Assembly (NCBI GenBank): GCA_021785315.1
Contig: JAJYFX010000085.1
Location: 1-7,285 of the forward strand
Direction of reading: 5' to 3'
Length of the DNA stretch: 7,285 nt
Origin: Actinomycetes bacterium
GTDB taxonomy: Bacteria > Actinomycetota > Acidimicrobiia > Acidimicrobiales > Acidimicrobiaceae
The position numbers and the translations under genes are program-made. How positions within the stretch are numbered: the first letter of the stretch is position 1; the number at the start of each line of letters is the position of its first letter. The notes under the pieces were generated by a model that ran no database searches, was not told the origin of the DNA, and saw nothing but the letters and a program-made list of their open reading frames with translations. Of the stretch, positions 1-6,673 are shown piece after piece.

Positions 1-1181
1 GGTTTAGTCTTAGGAGAGGGTTCGGACGCATCTTTCGAGGTGAAACCGAGATCAACTTCATCGGCAATGCGAAGCGATGGTTTATTCTGTCTGGCGTTGT
101 GATCATATTGGGGCTGAGTTCACTTGCGATCAGGGGTTTGAATTTCGGAATTGATTTCAAAGGCGGGGTTTCGTGGGAGGTGCCGTCTGCAACATTAACA
201 GTCGGCCAGGCCCGTGCCGCAATTAATCCGCTAGGCCTGTCGTCGGCAACTATTGTTTCCCTGGGAGGCGGAACTGGCAGGACGGTAGAGGTTCAGGCCG
301 ACTTGAACAGTCTTACGCAATCCGCAAAAACAGCCAGGGAACAGGCAGTTTCCGCAGCGCTCGGGAAGGCCGCCCATATCAGCGCAAATCAGGTTTCCCT
401 TACCGACGTTGGACCAACCTGGGGAGGGGAAATCACTACCAAGGCAATTAGAGCCTTGATCTTTTTCTTCCTAGCGATTGCCGTCTATATTTCACTTCGC
501 TTTGAGCCCAAAATGGCTGTCGCGGCTCTGTTGGCGGTGGTCCATGACATTTTGGTCACGGTTGGCGTCTACTCTTTATCTGGATTTCAGGTCACACCTT
601 CGACTGTCATCGCAATTCTGACAATTCTTGGATATTCGCTCTATGACACGATTGTGGTTTTTGACAGAATAAATGAGAACATTTCGAACGTAGTCAATGT
701 TGGGCGCCGTACCTATTCAGGCGCTGTCAACGACTCGGTCAACCAGGTGCTGGCCAGGTCTATCAACACCTCGACCGTCGCAATCATTCCAATATTGTCG
801 GTCTTGGTTGTTGGCGCCTACATCTTGGGTGCAACGACGCTGAAAGACTTTGGCCTGGCGCTTTTCATCGGCTTGACCACTGGAGCGTATTCTTCTATAT
901 TCATTGCCTCACCTATATTGGCCTGGCTGAAAGAGAGGGAGCCCCGCTATAAGGTCTTGCGGCAGAATATAGGCTCTGCTCAGGTTAAAGCCGCCAGGAA
1001 TGCCAAGACGGGTAAGGCTGCCAGCAAGGTTGCCGCCGGGGTTCCGGTTGGAGACATTGGTACCAGCAATGAGGCGGGGGCAACAGACCGCGAGTCAAAG
1101 TCGCGGCTAGTCAGCGTGGAGTCGCTGCATGGGTCGAACCGGCCCTCGGCGAGGAACAAATCAAAAGGCCGGCGCAGATAG
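1..1181 (+). CDS. secF: Protein translocase subunit SecF (5' partial)
   Basis: SecF is an inner-membrane RND-family subunit that, with SecD, uses the proton gradient to help SecYEG/SecA export preproteins. The first in-frame start visible is GTG at 99. The frame is open from base 3, and its 32 upstream codons encode typical SecF N-terminus (RGFGRIFRGE, then NFIGNAKRWF, then the rest of TM1), so the true start lies left of the window. Numbering from codon 3, 392 residues are visible. TM1 is about 27-47, followed by the GIDFKGG motif at 49-55. After a periplasmic domain come TM2 (148-167), TM3 (171-192), TM4 (198-219) with the family motif GYSLYDTIVVFDRINEN (210-226), TM5 (256-275) and TM6 (283-302). 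A cytoplasmic tail of about 80 residues, ending in SKGRRR, is rich in Lys/Arg, as is common in actinobacterial SecF. secD is expected just upstream (inference). Confidence 0.96.
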   Translation, partial: FSLRRGFGRIFRGETEINFIGNAKRWFILSGVVIILGLSSLAIRGLNFGIDFKGGVSWEVPSATLTVGQARAAINPLGLSSATIVSLGGGTGRTVEVQADLNSLTQSAKTAREQAVSAALGKAAHISANQVSLTDVGPTWGGEITTKAIRALIFFFLAIAVYISLRFEPKMAVAALLAVVHDILVTVGVYSLSGFQVTPSTVIAILTILGYSLYDTIVVFDRINENISNVVNVGRRTYSGAVNDSVNQVLARSINTSTVAIIPILSVLVVGAYILGATTLKDFGLALFIGLTTGAYSSIFIASPILAWLKEREPRYKVLRQNIGSAQVKAARNAKTGKAASKVAAGVPVGDIGTSNEAGATDRESKSRLVSVESLHGSNRPSARNKSKGRRR

Positions 1182-1233
1182 CACCAGCGGTTTCCAATTC
1201 CAGTGCCGTGCGACCGACTATTAGCCGTGGTAG

Positions 1234-1239
1234 TACAAT
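1234..1239 (+). promoter_or_regulatory. -10 box of a probable leaderless promoter for rel
   Basis: TACAAT fits the actinobacterial -10 consensus TANNNT and differs from TATAAT at one base. Its last T is seven bases before the A of the rel ATG (1246), the distance expected between a -10 box and the transcription start, so the mRNA would begin at the start codon. No purine-rich Shine-Dalgarno is seen at 1230-1243, which supports leaderless translation. No convincing TTGACA-like -35 box lies 16-18 bp upstream; -35 boxes are often weak in this phylum. The promoter itself is inferred. Confidence 0.6.
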
Positions 1240-1245
1240 TTATAT

Positions 1246-3447
1246 ATGGGTAATGTTGCGGTTTCCAGCCAGATAGAGAGCGATAGTTCTGCGCTGGAAA
1301 ACCTGAAAGGCACTTACCTAACACGTCATCCCGGCCATTCAACTGAGTTGATCGATAAGGCTTGGTACGGCGCTATAGCCGCTCATATTGGCCAGGTCAG
1401 GGCGTCGGGTGAGCCTTATTTCATTCATCCCTTAGGCGTAGCGCGCATTGTGGCCTCGCTGGGCGTTGATGAGATAACGATAGCCGCAGCGCTTCTTCAC
1501 GATTCGGTGGAAGACACCAATGTCAGGCTTGAAGAGGTCGCGGATCTCTACGATCCTGCCGTTGCGTTGATTGTCGATGGCGTTACGAAGCTGGACCGGC
1601 TCAGTTTTGAGTCTAAGGAGGCTCAGCAGGCCGCGTCGATGCGCAAGATGCTGCTCGCAATGGCCAAGGATCCCAGGGTACTTGTAATCAAGCTTGCAGA
1701 CCGGCTTCACAATATGAAGACGATAGGTGCGCTGCCCGAGTGGAAGCAGCGTCGGACTGCGCAGGAGACGCTGGATATCTATGCCCCCTTGGCTCACCGT
1801 TTGGGTATTGAGGAGATTCGGTGGCAGCTCGAGGATCTGTCCTTCGCAACGCTGCATCCGCGTCGCTATGCCGAGATCGACCGTATGGTCTCCTCGCGCA
1901 ATCCGGAACGCGAGCAATATCTTGAAACTGTGCTCAAGGCCGCCAAGGATCGACTCGATGAGGTCGGAATCACGGCAGAGGTTTCCGGAAGGCCAAAGCA
2001 CCTCTGGTCAATCTACGAGAAGATGGTAGTCAAGGCCAAGGAGTTCGACGATATCTATGACATCATAGGTATGCGTGTAATCACGGAAACCGAGAAGGAC
2101 TGCTGGGCTGCTTTGGGCGTAGTTCATTCGGTATGGTCGCCGGTTCCGGGGCGCTTCAAGGACTATATAAATTCTCCGAAGTTTAATCTCTATCAGTCGC
2201 TGCACACCACGGTTGTATCCCACGGCGGCAATCCACTTGAGATTCAGATCCGCACCCAGGATATGCATCGCAGGGCTGAGTTCGGAGTTGCCGCCCACTG
2301 GGGCTACAAAGAGGGGTCATCCAAGGATGAGATTGTCTGGTTGAACAGAATCGTAGACTGGCAAAAGGAGACGCCTGATCCGGCTGAATTCCTGGAATCG
2401 CTCAGGCTTGACTTGGAGATGGACGAAGTTTACGTCTTTTCGCCGAGAGGCAAGGTGATAAGGCTTCCTGCTGGCGCCACGCCAATTGACTTCGCATACT
2501 CTATTCACACCGAGGTTGGTCACCGGTGTATAGGAGCAAAGGTGAACCAAAGGCTAGTGCCCCTTGACTCCAAGCTCAAGAGTGGCGACACGGTTGAGAT
2601 ATTCACTTCCAAGGTTCAAAATGCCGGGCCCTCTCGAGACTGGCTCAAGCTTGTCGTTACTCCGCGCGCTAGAAACAAGATACGACAGTGGTTTTCTAGG
2701 GAGCGTAGAGAGGATGCTATTGAATCAGGCAAGGATGAGCTCACCAAGGCGATGCGCAAGGAAAATCTTCCTCTGCAAAAGCTTTCAACTTCCGAGCCGA
2801 TAGCTCACATCTCAGAGGCGCTGGGCTATTCGGATCTAGAGTCTCTATACGCGGCCATTGGCCAAGGGCATGTCAGCGCGAAAGCTGTCGCTCAAAGGCT
2901 AGTCAGGGAACTTAGAGTCGGCGAGGGAGATGAGCAGCTACCTTCGACAGTCACCACTTCCAGGTCGTTTCACAGAAAGCGGAAGGGAGCTGGCGTATAC
3001 GTCGAGGGACTTGATGACGTGATGATCAGACTCTCAAAATGCTGCTCTCCGGTGCCCGGCGATGAAATAACTGGGTTCGTCACTAGAGGAAGGGGCGTAT
3101 CGGTACATAGGACTGACTGTACCAATGCTGTCGCACTTGCTTCTTCTGATGAGGATCGCCTCATCGAGGTGGAATGGGATAGAGACACTACCGGAATCTT
3201 CGCGGCAACTGTCGAAATCAAGGCATTGGACAGGTCGCATCTACTTGCAGATGTGACTCGCGTGCTCTCGGAACATCACCTCAATATTCTTTCCAGTTCC
3301 TCGCAGGCTGGCGCGGATAGAGTATCGCGTATGCGCTTTGAGTTCGAATTAGCTGATCCTAGCCATCTAGATTCGGTCTTGGCCTCTATAAAGCGGCTTG
3401 ATTCTGTATTCGATGCCTACAGGGTGCTTCCTGCAAAGAGTAGGTAG
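1246..3447 (+). CDS. rel: Bifunctional (p)ppGpp synthetase/hydrolase (RelA/SpoT homologue)
   Basis: This cytosolic enzyme makes (p)ppGpp from ATP and GTP/GDP on ribosomes stalled by uncharged tRNA, and hydrolyses it when amino acids return. At 733 residues it is normal for a long RSH. The HD hydrolase domain is intact: R52, H61, the HDSVED motif (85-90), and D152/N156 within ADRLHNM. The synthetase domain has RPKHLWSIYEKM (249-260), YQSLH (316-320) and EIQIRT (332-337). Its RFKD (303-306) is the RXKD form of bifunctional enzymes, not the EXDD form of hydrolase-dead RelA. TGS spans about 393-455, the zinc-finger region has CC (599-600), H621 and C625, and the ACT domain is about 655-730. It follows secF by 64 bp and precedes aspS by 150 bp. 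ATG 1246 is chosen because the family-conserved part begins near residue 36, and a -10 box sits exactly seven bases upstream. The usual neighbour apt is absent. Confidence 0.97.
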   Translation: MGNVAVSSQIESDSSALENLKGTYLTRHPGHSTELIDKAWYGAIAAHIGQVRASGEPYFIHPLGVARIVASLGVDEITIAAALLHDSVEDTNVRLEEVADLYDPAVALIVDGVTKLDRLSFESKEAQQAASMRKMLLAMAKDPRVLVIKLADRLHNMKTIGALPEWKQRRTAQETLDIYAPLAHRLGIEEIRWQLEDLSFATLHPRRYAEIDRMVSSRNPEREQYLETVLKAAKDRLDEVGITAEVSGRPKHLWSIYEKMVVKAKEFDDIYDIIGMRVITETEKDCWAALGVVHSVWSPVPGRFKDYINSPKFNLYQSLHTTVVSHGGNPLEIQIRTQDMHRRAEFGVAAHWGYKEGSSKDEIVWLNRIVDWQKETPDPAEFLESLRLDLEMDEVYVFSPRGKVIRLPAGATPIDFAYSIHTEVGHRCIGAKVNQRLVPLDSKLKSGDTVEIFTSKVQNAGPSRDWLKLVVTPRARNKIRQWFSRERREDAIESGKDELTKAMRKENLPLQKLSTSEPIAHISEALGYSDLESLYAAIGQGHVSAKAVAQRLVRELRVGEGDEQLPSTVTTSRSFHRKRKGAGVYVEGLDDVMIRLSKCCSPVPGDEITGFVTRGRGVSVHRTDCTNAVALASSDEDRLIEVEWDRDTTGIFAATVEIKALDRSHLLADVTRVLSEHHLNILSSSSQAGADRVSRMRFEFELADPSHLDSVLASIKRLDSVFDAYRVLPAKSR

Positions 3448-3457
3448 TCGGGGAAAT

Positions 3458-3479
3458 TGCCGCTTGCATGATTGCGGCA
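3458..3479 (+). terminator. Weak hairpin after rel, possible terminator
   Basis: TGCCGC (3458-3463) and GCGGCA (3474-3479) are perfect inverted repeats that form a 6-bp, GC-rich stem with a 10-nt loop, ten bases after the rel stop codon. No U-run follows, so it is not a standard intrinsic terminator. Actinobacterial terminators often lack a U-tract, which leaves the call possible but weak. It could also be an RNA-stabilising hairpin, or chance. Confidence 0.3.
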
Positions 3480-3553
3480 GAAATTATGCCTCTTCATCTG
3501 TTTGAAAGATGCTGGATTGGCTTTAGGCTCAATTCGGGATTGTGGCAGCACAT

Positions 3554-3559
3554 TACATT
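3554..3559 (+). promoter_or_regulatory. Candidate -10 box for the aspS operon
   Basis: TACATT fits TANNNT and would start transcription near 3566, leaving a leader of about 32 nt that includes the aspS ribosome binding site. There is no clear -35 box at the right distance. Competing candidates in the same gap are TAGGCT at 3524-3529, with TTGAAA (3502-3507) 16 bp upstream, and an extended-type TGATAGGCT at 3577-3585, which would start only six bases before the ATG. The gap of 150 bp is large enough for a promoter, but the sequence does not settle which box is used. Confidence 0.25.
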
Positions 3560-3587
3560 AATCGTCAAGTTTGAACTGATAGGCTCT

Positions 3588-3592
3588 GGGAG
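3588..3592 (+). promoter_or_regulatory. Ribosome binding site of aspS
   Basis: GGGAG lies five bases before the ATG at 3598. An in-frame TAG at 3580-3582 and the lack of any other ATG, GTG or TTG between it and the conserved RNRYVGSL segment fix the aspS start at 3598. Confidence 0.6.
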
Positions 3593-3597
3593 TTTGT

Positions 3598-5385
3598 ATG
3601 GAATCGAAGCCCGTTATTATTGAAACTTCGGGAATCGAAGCTAGGGGTCTTCGAAATCGGTATGTTGGTTCGCTTTCAAGCGGCGATCTTGGAGAGCAAG
3701 TTCGCGTATGCGGATGGGTGTCTCGGATCAGAGAGCACGGGGAACACCTTATTTTCGTCGACGTGCGAGACTACAGCGGGATTGTCCAGGTGGTCGCCCA
3801 TTCGTCGGTCGACCTCAAACCCGAGTACGTGGTGCAGGTGGAAGGTCTGGTGTCGCGACGTCCTGCGGGAACTGTGAATTCAGATCTTGCCACGGGTGAA
3901 ATTGAACTGACTGACACGATAATCAATGTCCTTTCATTGGCGGAGCCGCCTCCGTTTTCGATTCAGGACAGGGTTGAAGTCGATGAGGCAACGCGCTTGA
4001 AGTTTCGTTATCTCGATCTTCGCAGAGACAAGATGCAGCATCATCTGAGAATGCGTTCAAAGATTAACTCCGCCATACGTGCCTCAATGGAGCGGCAGGG
4101 GTTCACAGAGATCGAGACGCCGCTTCTGTGGACTCCCACGCCGGAGGGCGCCAGGGAGTTCATCGTTCCGTCACGGCTTCATCCAGGCACCACCTACGTT
4201 TTGCCGCAGTCTCCCCAGCTTGCGAAGCAGCTGCTGATGGTGGCAGGATTTGACCGCTACTACCAAATTGCCCGATGTCTTCGCGACGAGGACTTGCGAG
4301 CGGACCGCCAGTTTGAATTTACCCAACTTGACCTCGAAGCATCCTTTGTCACTCAAAGAGACATTATGGATTTCATTTCCGATGCGGTCATCTCGGCATC
4401 CAAGGCTGCGGGAGCTGCCGCCAGCAGTGAAATTGCGGAAATCGCTTGGAAGGAAGCGATGGATCGCTTCGGAAGCGACAAGCCGGATATGCGTTTTGGA
4501 AACGAGCTGGTGGACGTTACGGTTGTATTTTCAAACACTGCCGTCCGCGCCCTCAGCGCGCCCTGTCTAAAGGCGCTCGTAGTCCCCAATCCAGCTTCCT
4601 TGACCAGGTCGAAGTTAGATGGCCTGGTAGATAGGGCTAAAGGGCTTGGGGCAAAGGGACTCTTGTGGCTGAGAGCCGTCGCAGGAGCCGATGGACTTCA
4701 CTTCGATTCGCCGGTATCGAAGTTCCTCACCACTGAAGAGTCAAAGGGCTTGATGGACGTTACGCATATATCGGAGGGCGATATAGTACTGATTGTTGGA
4801 GATGAATGGGCGAAGGCCTGCCAGGTGCTCGGTCAAATACGGCTTGATCTGGGCAGGAGTCAGGCGGATTCCGATGAGCTTAAGTATGTGTGGGTAGTCG
4901 ACTTTCCGTTGTTTGAAGGCATTGATGAGCAAGGCAGGCTGATTTCCGCGCACCATCCTTTCACCATGCCGAATGAGGATGATTTTTCCAAGCTTGAAAC
5001 CGATCCGCTGTCGGTGAGGTCGCAATCCTACGATCTGGTTCTCAATGGCTGGGAGCTTGGATCGGGCAGTATTCGAATTCACAGGGGCGATATCCAGTCA
5101 AAGGTGTTCGCTTCGCTTGGTATCAACGAAGAAGAGGCCCGCAACAGGTTTGGTTTTCTTTTGGAGGCATTCAAGTACGGGGCCCCGCCACATGGAGGAT
5201 TCGCATTTGGCATTGACCGTTTGACTGCGCTGCTCGTGGGTGAGGACAACATCAGAGAGGTAATTGCTTTTCCCAAGACCCAGTCCGGAGCTGATGTCAT
5301 GACTGGAGCACCAAAGGAGATCGACGCCAGAATTTGGGATCTCCTTGGGCTCTCGGTGAACGTTCCGAGGAAAGATTTGTCATAG
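3598..5385 (+). CDS. aspS: Aspartyl-tRNA synthetase, bacterial type, probably non-discriminating
   Basis: This class II synthetase charges tRNA-Asp, and tRNA-Asn if non-discriminating, in the cytosol. It has 595 residues (E. coli 590), with about 19 extra residues before the usual start of the fold. The OB-fold anticodon-binding domain is about 20-115. The catalytic domain has the FTEIETP stretch (169-175), TPEGAREFIVPSR (181-193), QSPQLAKQLL (204-213), motif 2 from R227 through FRDED-like LRDEDLRADRQ (228-238), and motif 3 GFAFGIDRL (534-542). The bacterial GAD insertion is about 280-420. Two oddities stand out. Residue 239 is Phe where QPEF is nearly always Pro. The REHGEHLIF loop (45-53) has His47, associated with non-discriminating enzymes, plus one extra residue compared with RDHGGVIF. 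All other landmarks look functional. hisS, usually nearby upstream in actinobacteria, is not here. rarA follows after 28 bp, probably in the same transcript. Confidence 0.96.
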   Translation: MESKPVIIETSGIEARGLRNRYVGSLSSGDLGEQVRVCGWVSRIREHGEHLIFVDVRDYSGIVQVVAHSSVDLKPEYVVQVEGLVSRRPAGTVNSDLATGEIELTDTIINVLSLAEPPPFSIQDRVEVDEATRLKFRYLDLRRDKMQHHLRMRSKINSAIRASMERQGFTEIETPLLWTPTPEGAREFIVPSRLHPGTTYVLPQSPQLAKQLLMVAGFDRYYQIARCLRDEDLRADRQFEFTQLDLEASFVTQRDIMDFISDAVISASKAAGAAASSEIAEIAWKEAMDRFGSDKPDMRFGNELVDVTVVFSNTAVRALSAPCLKALVVPNPASLTRSKLDGLVDRAKGLGAKGLLWLRAVAGADGLHFDSPVSKFLTTEESKGLMDVTHISEGDIVLIVGDEWAKACQVLGQIRLDLGRSQADSDELKYVWVVDFPLFEGIDEQGRLISAHHPFTMPNEDDFSKLETDPLSVRSQSYDLVLNGWELGSGSIRIHRGDIQSKVFASLGINEEEARNRFGFLLEAFKYGAPPHGGFAFGIDRLTALLVGEDNIREVIAFPKTQSGADVMTGAPKEIDARIWDLLGLSVNVPRKDLS

Positions 5386-5404
5386 CTGCAACTTAGGGTG
5401 CAAA

Positions 5405-5412
5405 GGGAGGGG
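5405..5412 (+). promoter_or_regulatory. Close-set ribosome binding site of rarA
   Basis: The purine run contains GGAGG at 5406-5410, only three bases before the ATG at 5414; five to nine is usual. No better in-frame start exists: upstream codons back to the aspS stop contain no ATG, GTG or TTG, and the next one downstream (TTG at 5474) would cut into the conserved PLAARLRP segment. ATG 5414 therefore stands despite the tight spacing, which may lower translation (inference). Confidence 0.6.
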
Positions 5413-5413
5413 C

Positions 5414-6658
5414 ATGTCTTTCAAATCGAGCGGTTCGATATTTGAGGAACCTGCCAAAAAGGCTGAACAACCGTTGGCTGCAAGGTTGCGGCCAAAATCT
5501 CTGCTTGAGATTATTGGCCACGAAGAGTACCTGAGACCCGATGGACTTATTGGTTCAATGGTGGCTTCAAAGAGACTGTCTTCTTTATTACTCTCAGGGC
5601 CTCCGGGCGTTGGGAAGACCTCCATAGCGAGGGTCGTTGCCTCTCAAACGGGTTGTCGCTTTGTCCCTCTTGTCGCGACTTCGCTCGGTATAAAGGAGAT
5701 TAAGGCAGCTTCTGTTGACGCAGAGCGGTCGTATCAGATTCAAGGGATCAGTACTGTGATGTTCATTGATGAGATTCACCGGCTGACCAAGATCCAGAGC
5801 GACGCCCTGCTTTTTCCAGTGGAGGAAGGAACATTTATCCTTTTTGGGGCGACCACGGAGAACCCATGGATGGAGGTGAGCCCCGCCCTTCTGTCCCGAT
5901 TCCTTGTGGTTGAACTCCTACCAGCAGGTCGTACCGAGGTTTTTGAAGTCCTGGACCGGGCAATGAGCCTGACTGGCGCGGCTCTTGCGGGTGGCGCTGC
6001 TGATTTGATTTACAGTATGTGCGGCGGCGATTTACGAAGCGCTCTCAATACGTTCGAGGGTGCTTTTGCTGTGGCATCACGGCGAGGGCGTGAAGGAAAA
6101 ATCGAGATAAGCGAGGAAGACGTACGGTCGATCAGAAAAACTATCTCGCATGGTCTTTCCGTCTCCGAACATTACGAGATGACATCTGCGCTTATAAAGT
6201 CCATGCGGGCGTCTGATGTGAATGCGGCACTTTACTGGTTGGCTCGCCTGCTTGTCAGTGGTGAGGATCCCCGGTTTGTTGCACGGCGGCTGCTGATCTT
6301 TGCTTCCGAGGATATCGGGTTGGCTGACTCCAACGCGCTGGCGGTTGCCCATGCGGCGATGGACGCAACGGAACGAATAGGCATGCCTGAGGTTCGAATC
6401 AACCTTGGGCATTGTGTGGCTTATCTGGCTTTTGCTCCAAAGTCAAAAGCCAGTTACGAGGCGATTACTATGGCGTTTCACGTTGCCGAACGTACTTTGG
6501 GCTGGTCGGTTCCAGAACACTTGCGGGGAGTGGTCAGTGAAGTCGAGGTTACCCGCGGGAAGAGCCGGGGGGCGCGGGAGACCCTTAGTGGTTTTCCCAA
6601 GGGATTAGCCGAGGTTGAATTTTTGAAAAAGGATAATTTAGACAACTCGACCGAATAG
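5414..6658 (+). CDS. rarA: Replication-associated recombination protein A, AAA+ ATPase
   Basis: RarA (MgsA) is a clamp-loader-like AAA+ ATPase that forms tetramers, binds SSB and acts at stalled replication forks. The 414 residues begin with the family entry PLAARLRPKSLLEIIGHEEYL (20-40). Walker A is GPPGVGKT (62-69), Walker B MFIDEIHR (116-123), sensor 1 GATTENP (145-151), and the arginine-finger region LLSRF (159-163). The C-terminal oligomerisation part has ALYWLARLL (272-280), DPRFVARRLLIFASEDIGLAD (285-305) and YLAFAPKSKASYEA (337-350). The end is unusual. After VPEHLR (366-371) the usual YxYxHD segment is not recognisable, only a faint FPKGLAEVEFL (394-404) resembles the usual YPGGxVEQxYLP, and the final YYxPxxxGxE block is missing. 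The ATPase core is intact, so activity is expected. It lies 28 bp after aspS and 15 bp before the DUF948 gene. Confidence 0.95.
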   Translation: MSFKSSGSIFEEPAKKAEQPLAARLRPKSLLEIIGHEEYLRPDGLIGSMVASKRLSSLLLSGPPGVGKTSIARVVASQTGCRFVPLVATSLGIKEIKAASVDAERSYQIQGISTVMFIDEIHRLTKIQSDALLFPVEEGTFILFGATTENPWMEVSPALLSRFLVVELLPAGRTEVFEVLDRAMSLTGAALAGGAADLIYSMCGGDLRSALNTFEGAFAVASRRGREGKIEISEEDVRSIRKTISHGLSVSEHYEMTSALIKSMRASDVNAALYWLARLLVSGEDPRFVARRLLIFASEDIGLADSNALAVAHAAMDATERIGMPEVRINLGHCVAYLAFAPKSKASYEAITMAFHVAERTLGWSVPEHLRGVVSEVEVTRGKSRGARETLSGFPKGLAEVEFLKKDNLDNSTE

Positions 6659-6661
6659 AGG

Positions 6662-6667
6662 AGGAGG
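6662..6667 (+). promoter_or_regulatory. Strong ribosome binding site of the DUF948 gene
   Basis: AGGAGG sits six bases before GTG 6674, nearly ideal pairing and spacing. It decides in favour of the GTG start and lies immediately after the rarA stop codon (6656-6658). Confidence 0.8.
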
Positions 6668-6673
6668 TTTCGG

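Noticed and set aside
1182..1245. Inverted repeat between ACCAGCGG (near 1184) and CCGTGGT (1225-1231) as a secF terminator
   Set aside because: Pairing needs a bulge, the loop is over 30 nt and no U-run follows, so it is not a credible terminator.
980..1342. Minus-strand ORF of 120 codons spanning the secF-rel junction
   Set aside because: It overlaps the conserved ends of two clear genes, has a low-complexity composition with no recognisable domain, and has no convincing ribosome binding site. It is best explained as a shadow frame.
1432..2001. Minus-strand ORF of 189 codons inside rel
   Set aside because: It lies opposite the HD and synthetase domains, whose conservation explains the open frame. 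Its product matches no family I recognise.
3565..3574. Short palindrome-like TCAA-gt-TTGA as an operator
   Set aside because: Arms of four bases are expected often by chance and there is no second copy with the same spacing.
3448..3597. T-box or other riboswitch leader before aspS
   Set aside because: The gap is only 150 bp, and I see no T-box sequence, no tRNA-like specifier structure and no terminator/antiterminator pair.
4250..4570. Second-frame + strand ORF inside aspS
   Set aside because: It lies entirely within the conserved catalytic part of AspRS and has no family resemblance and no ribosome binding site of note.
4741..5082. Minus-strand ORF of 113 codons inside aspS
   Set aside because: It is antisense to conserved AspRS segments with no independent coding evidence.
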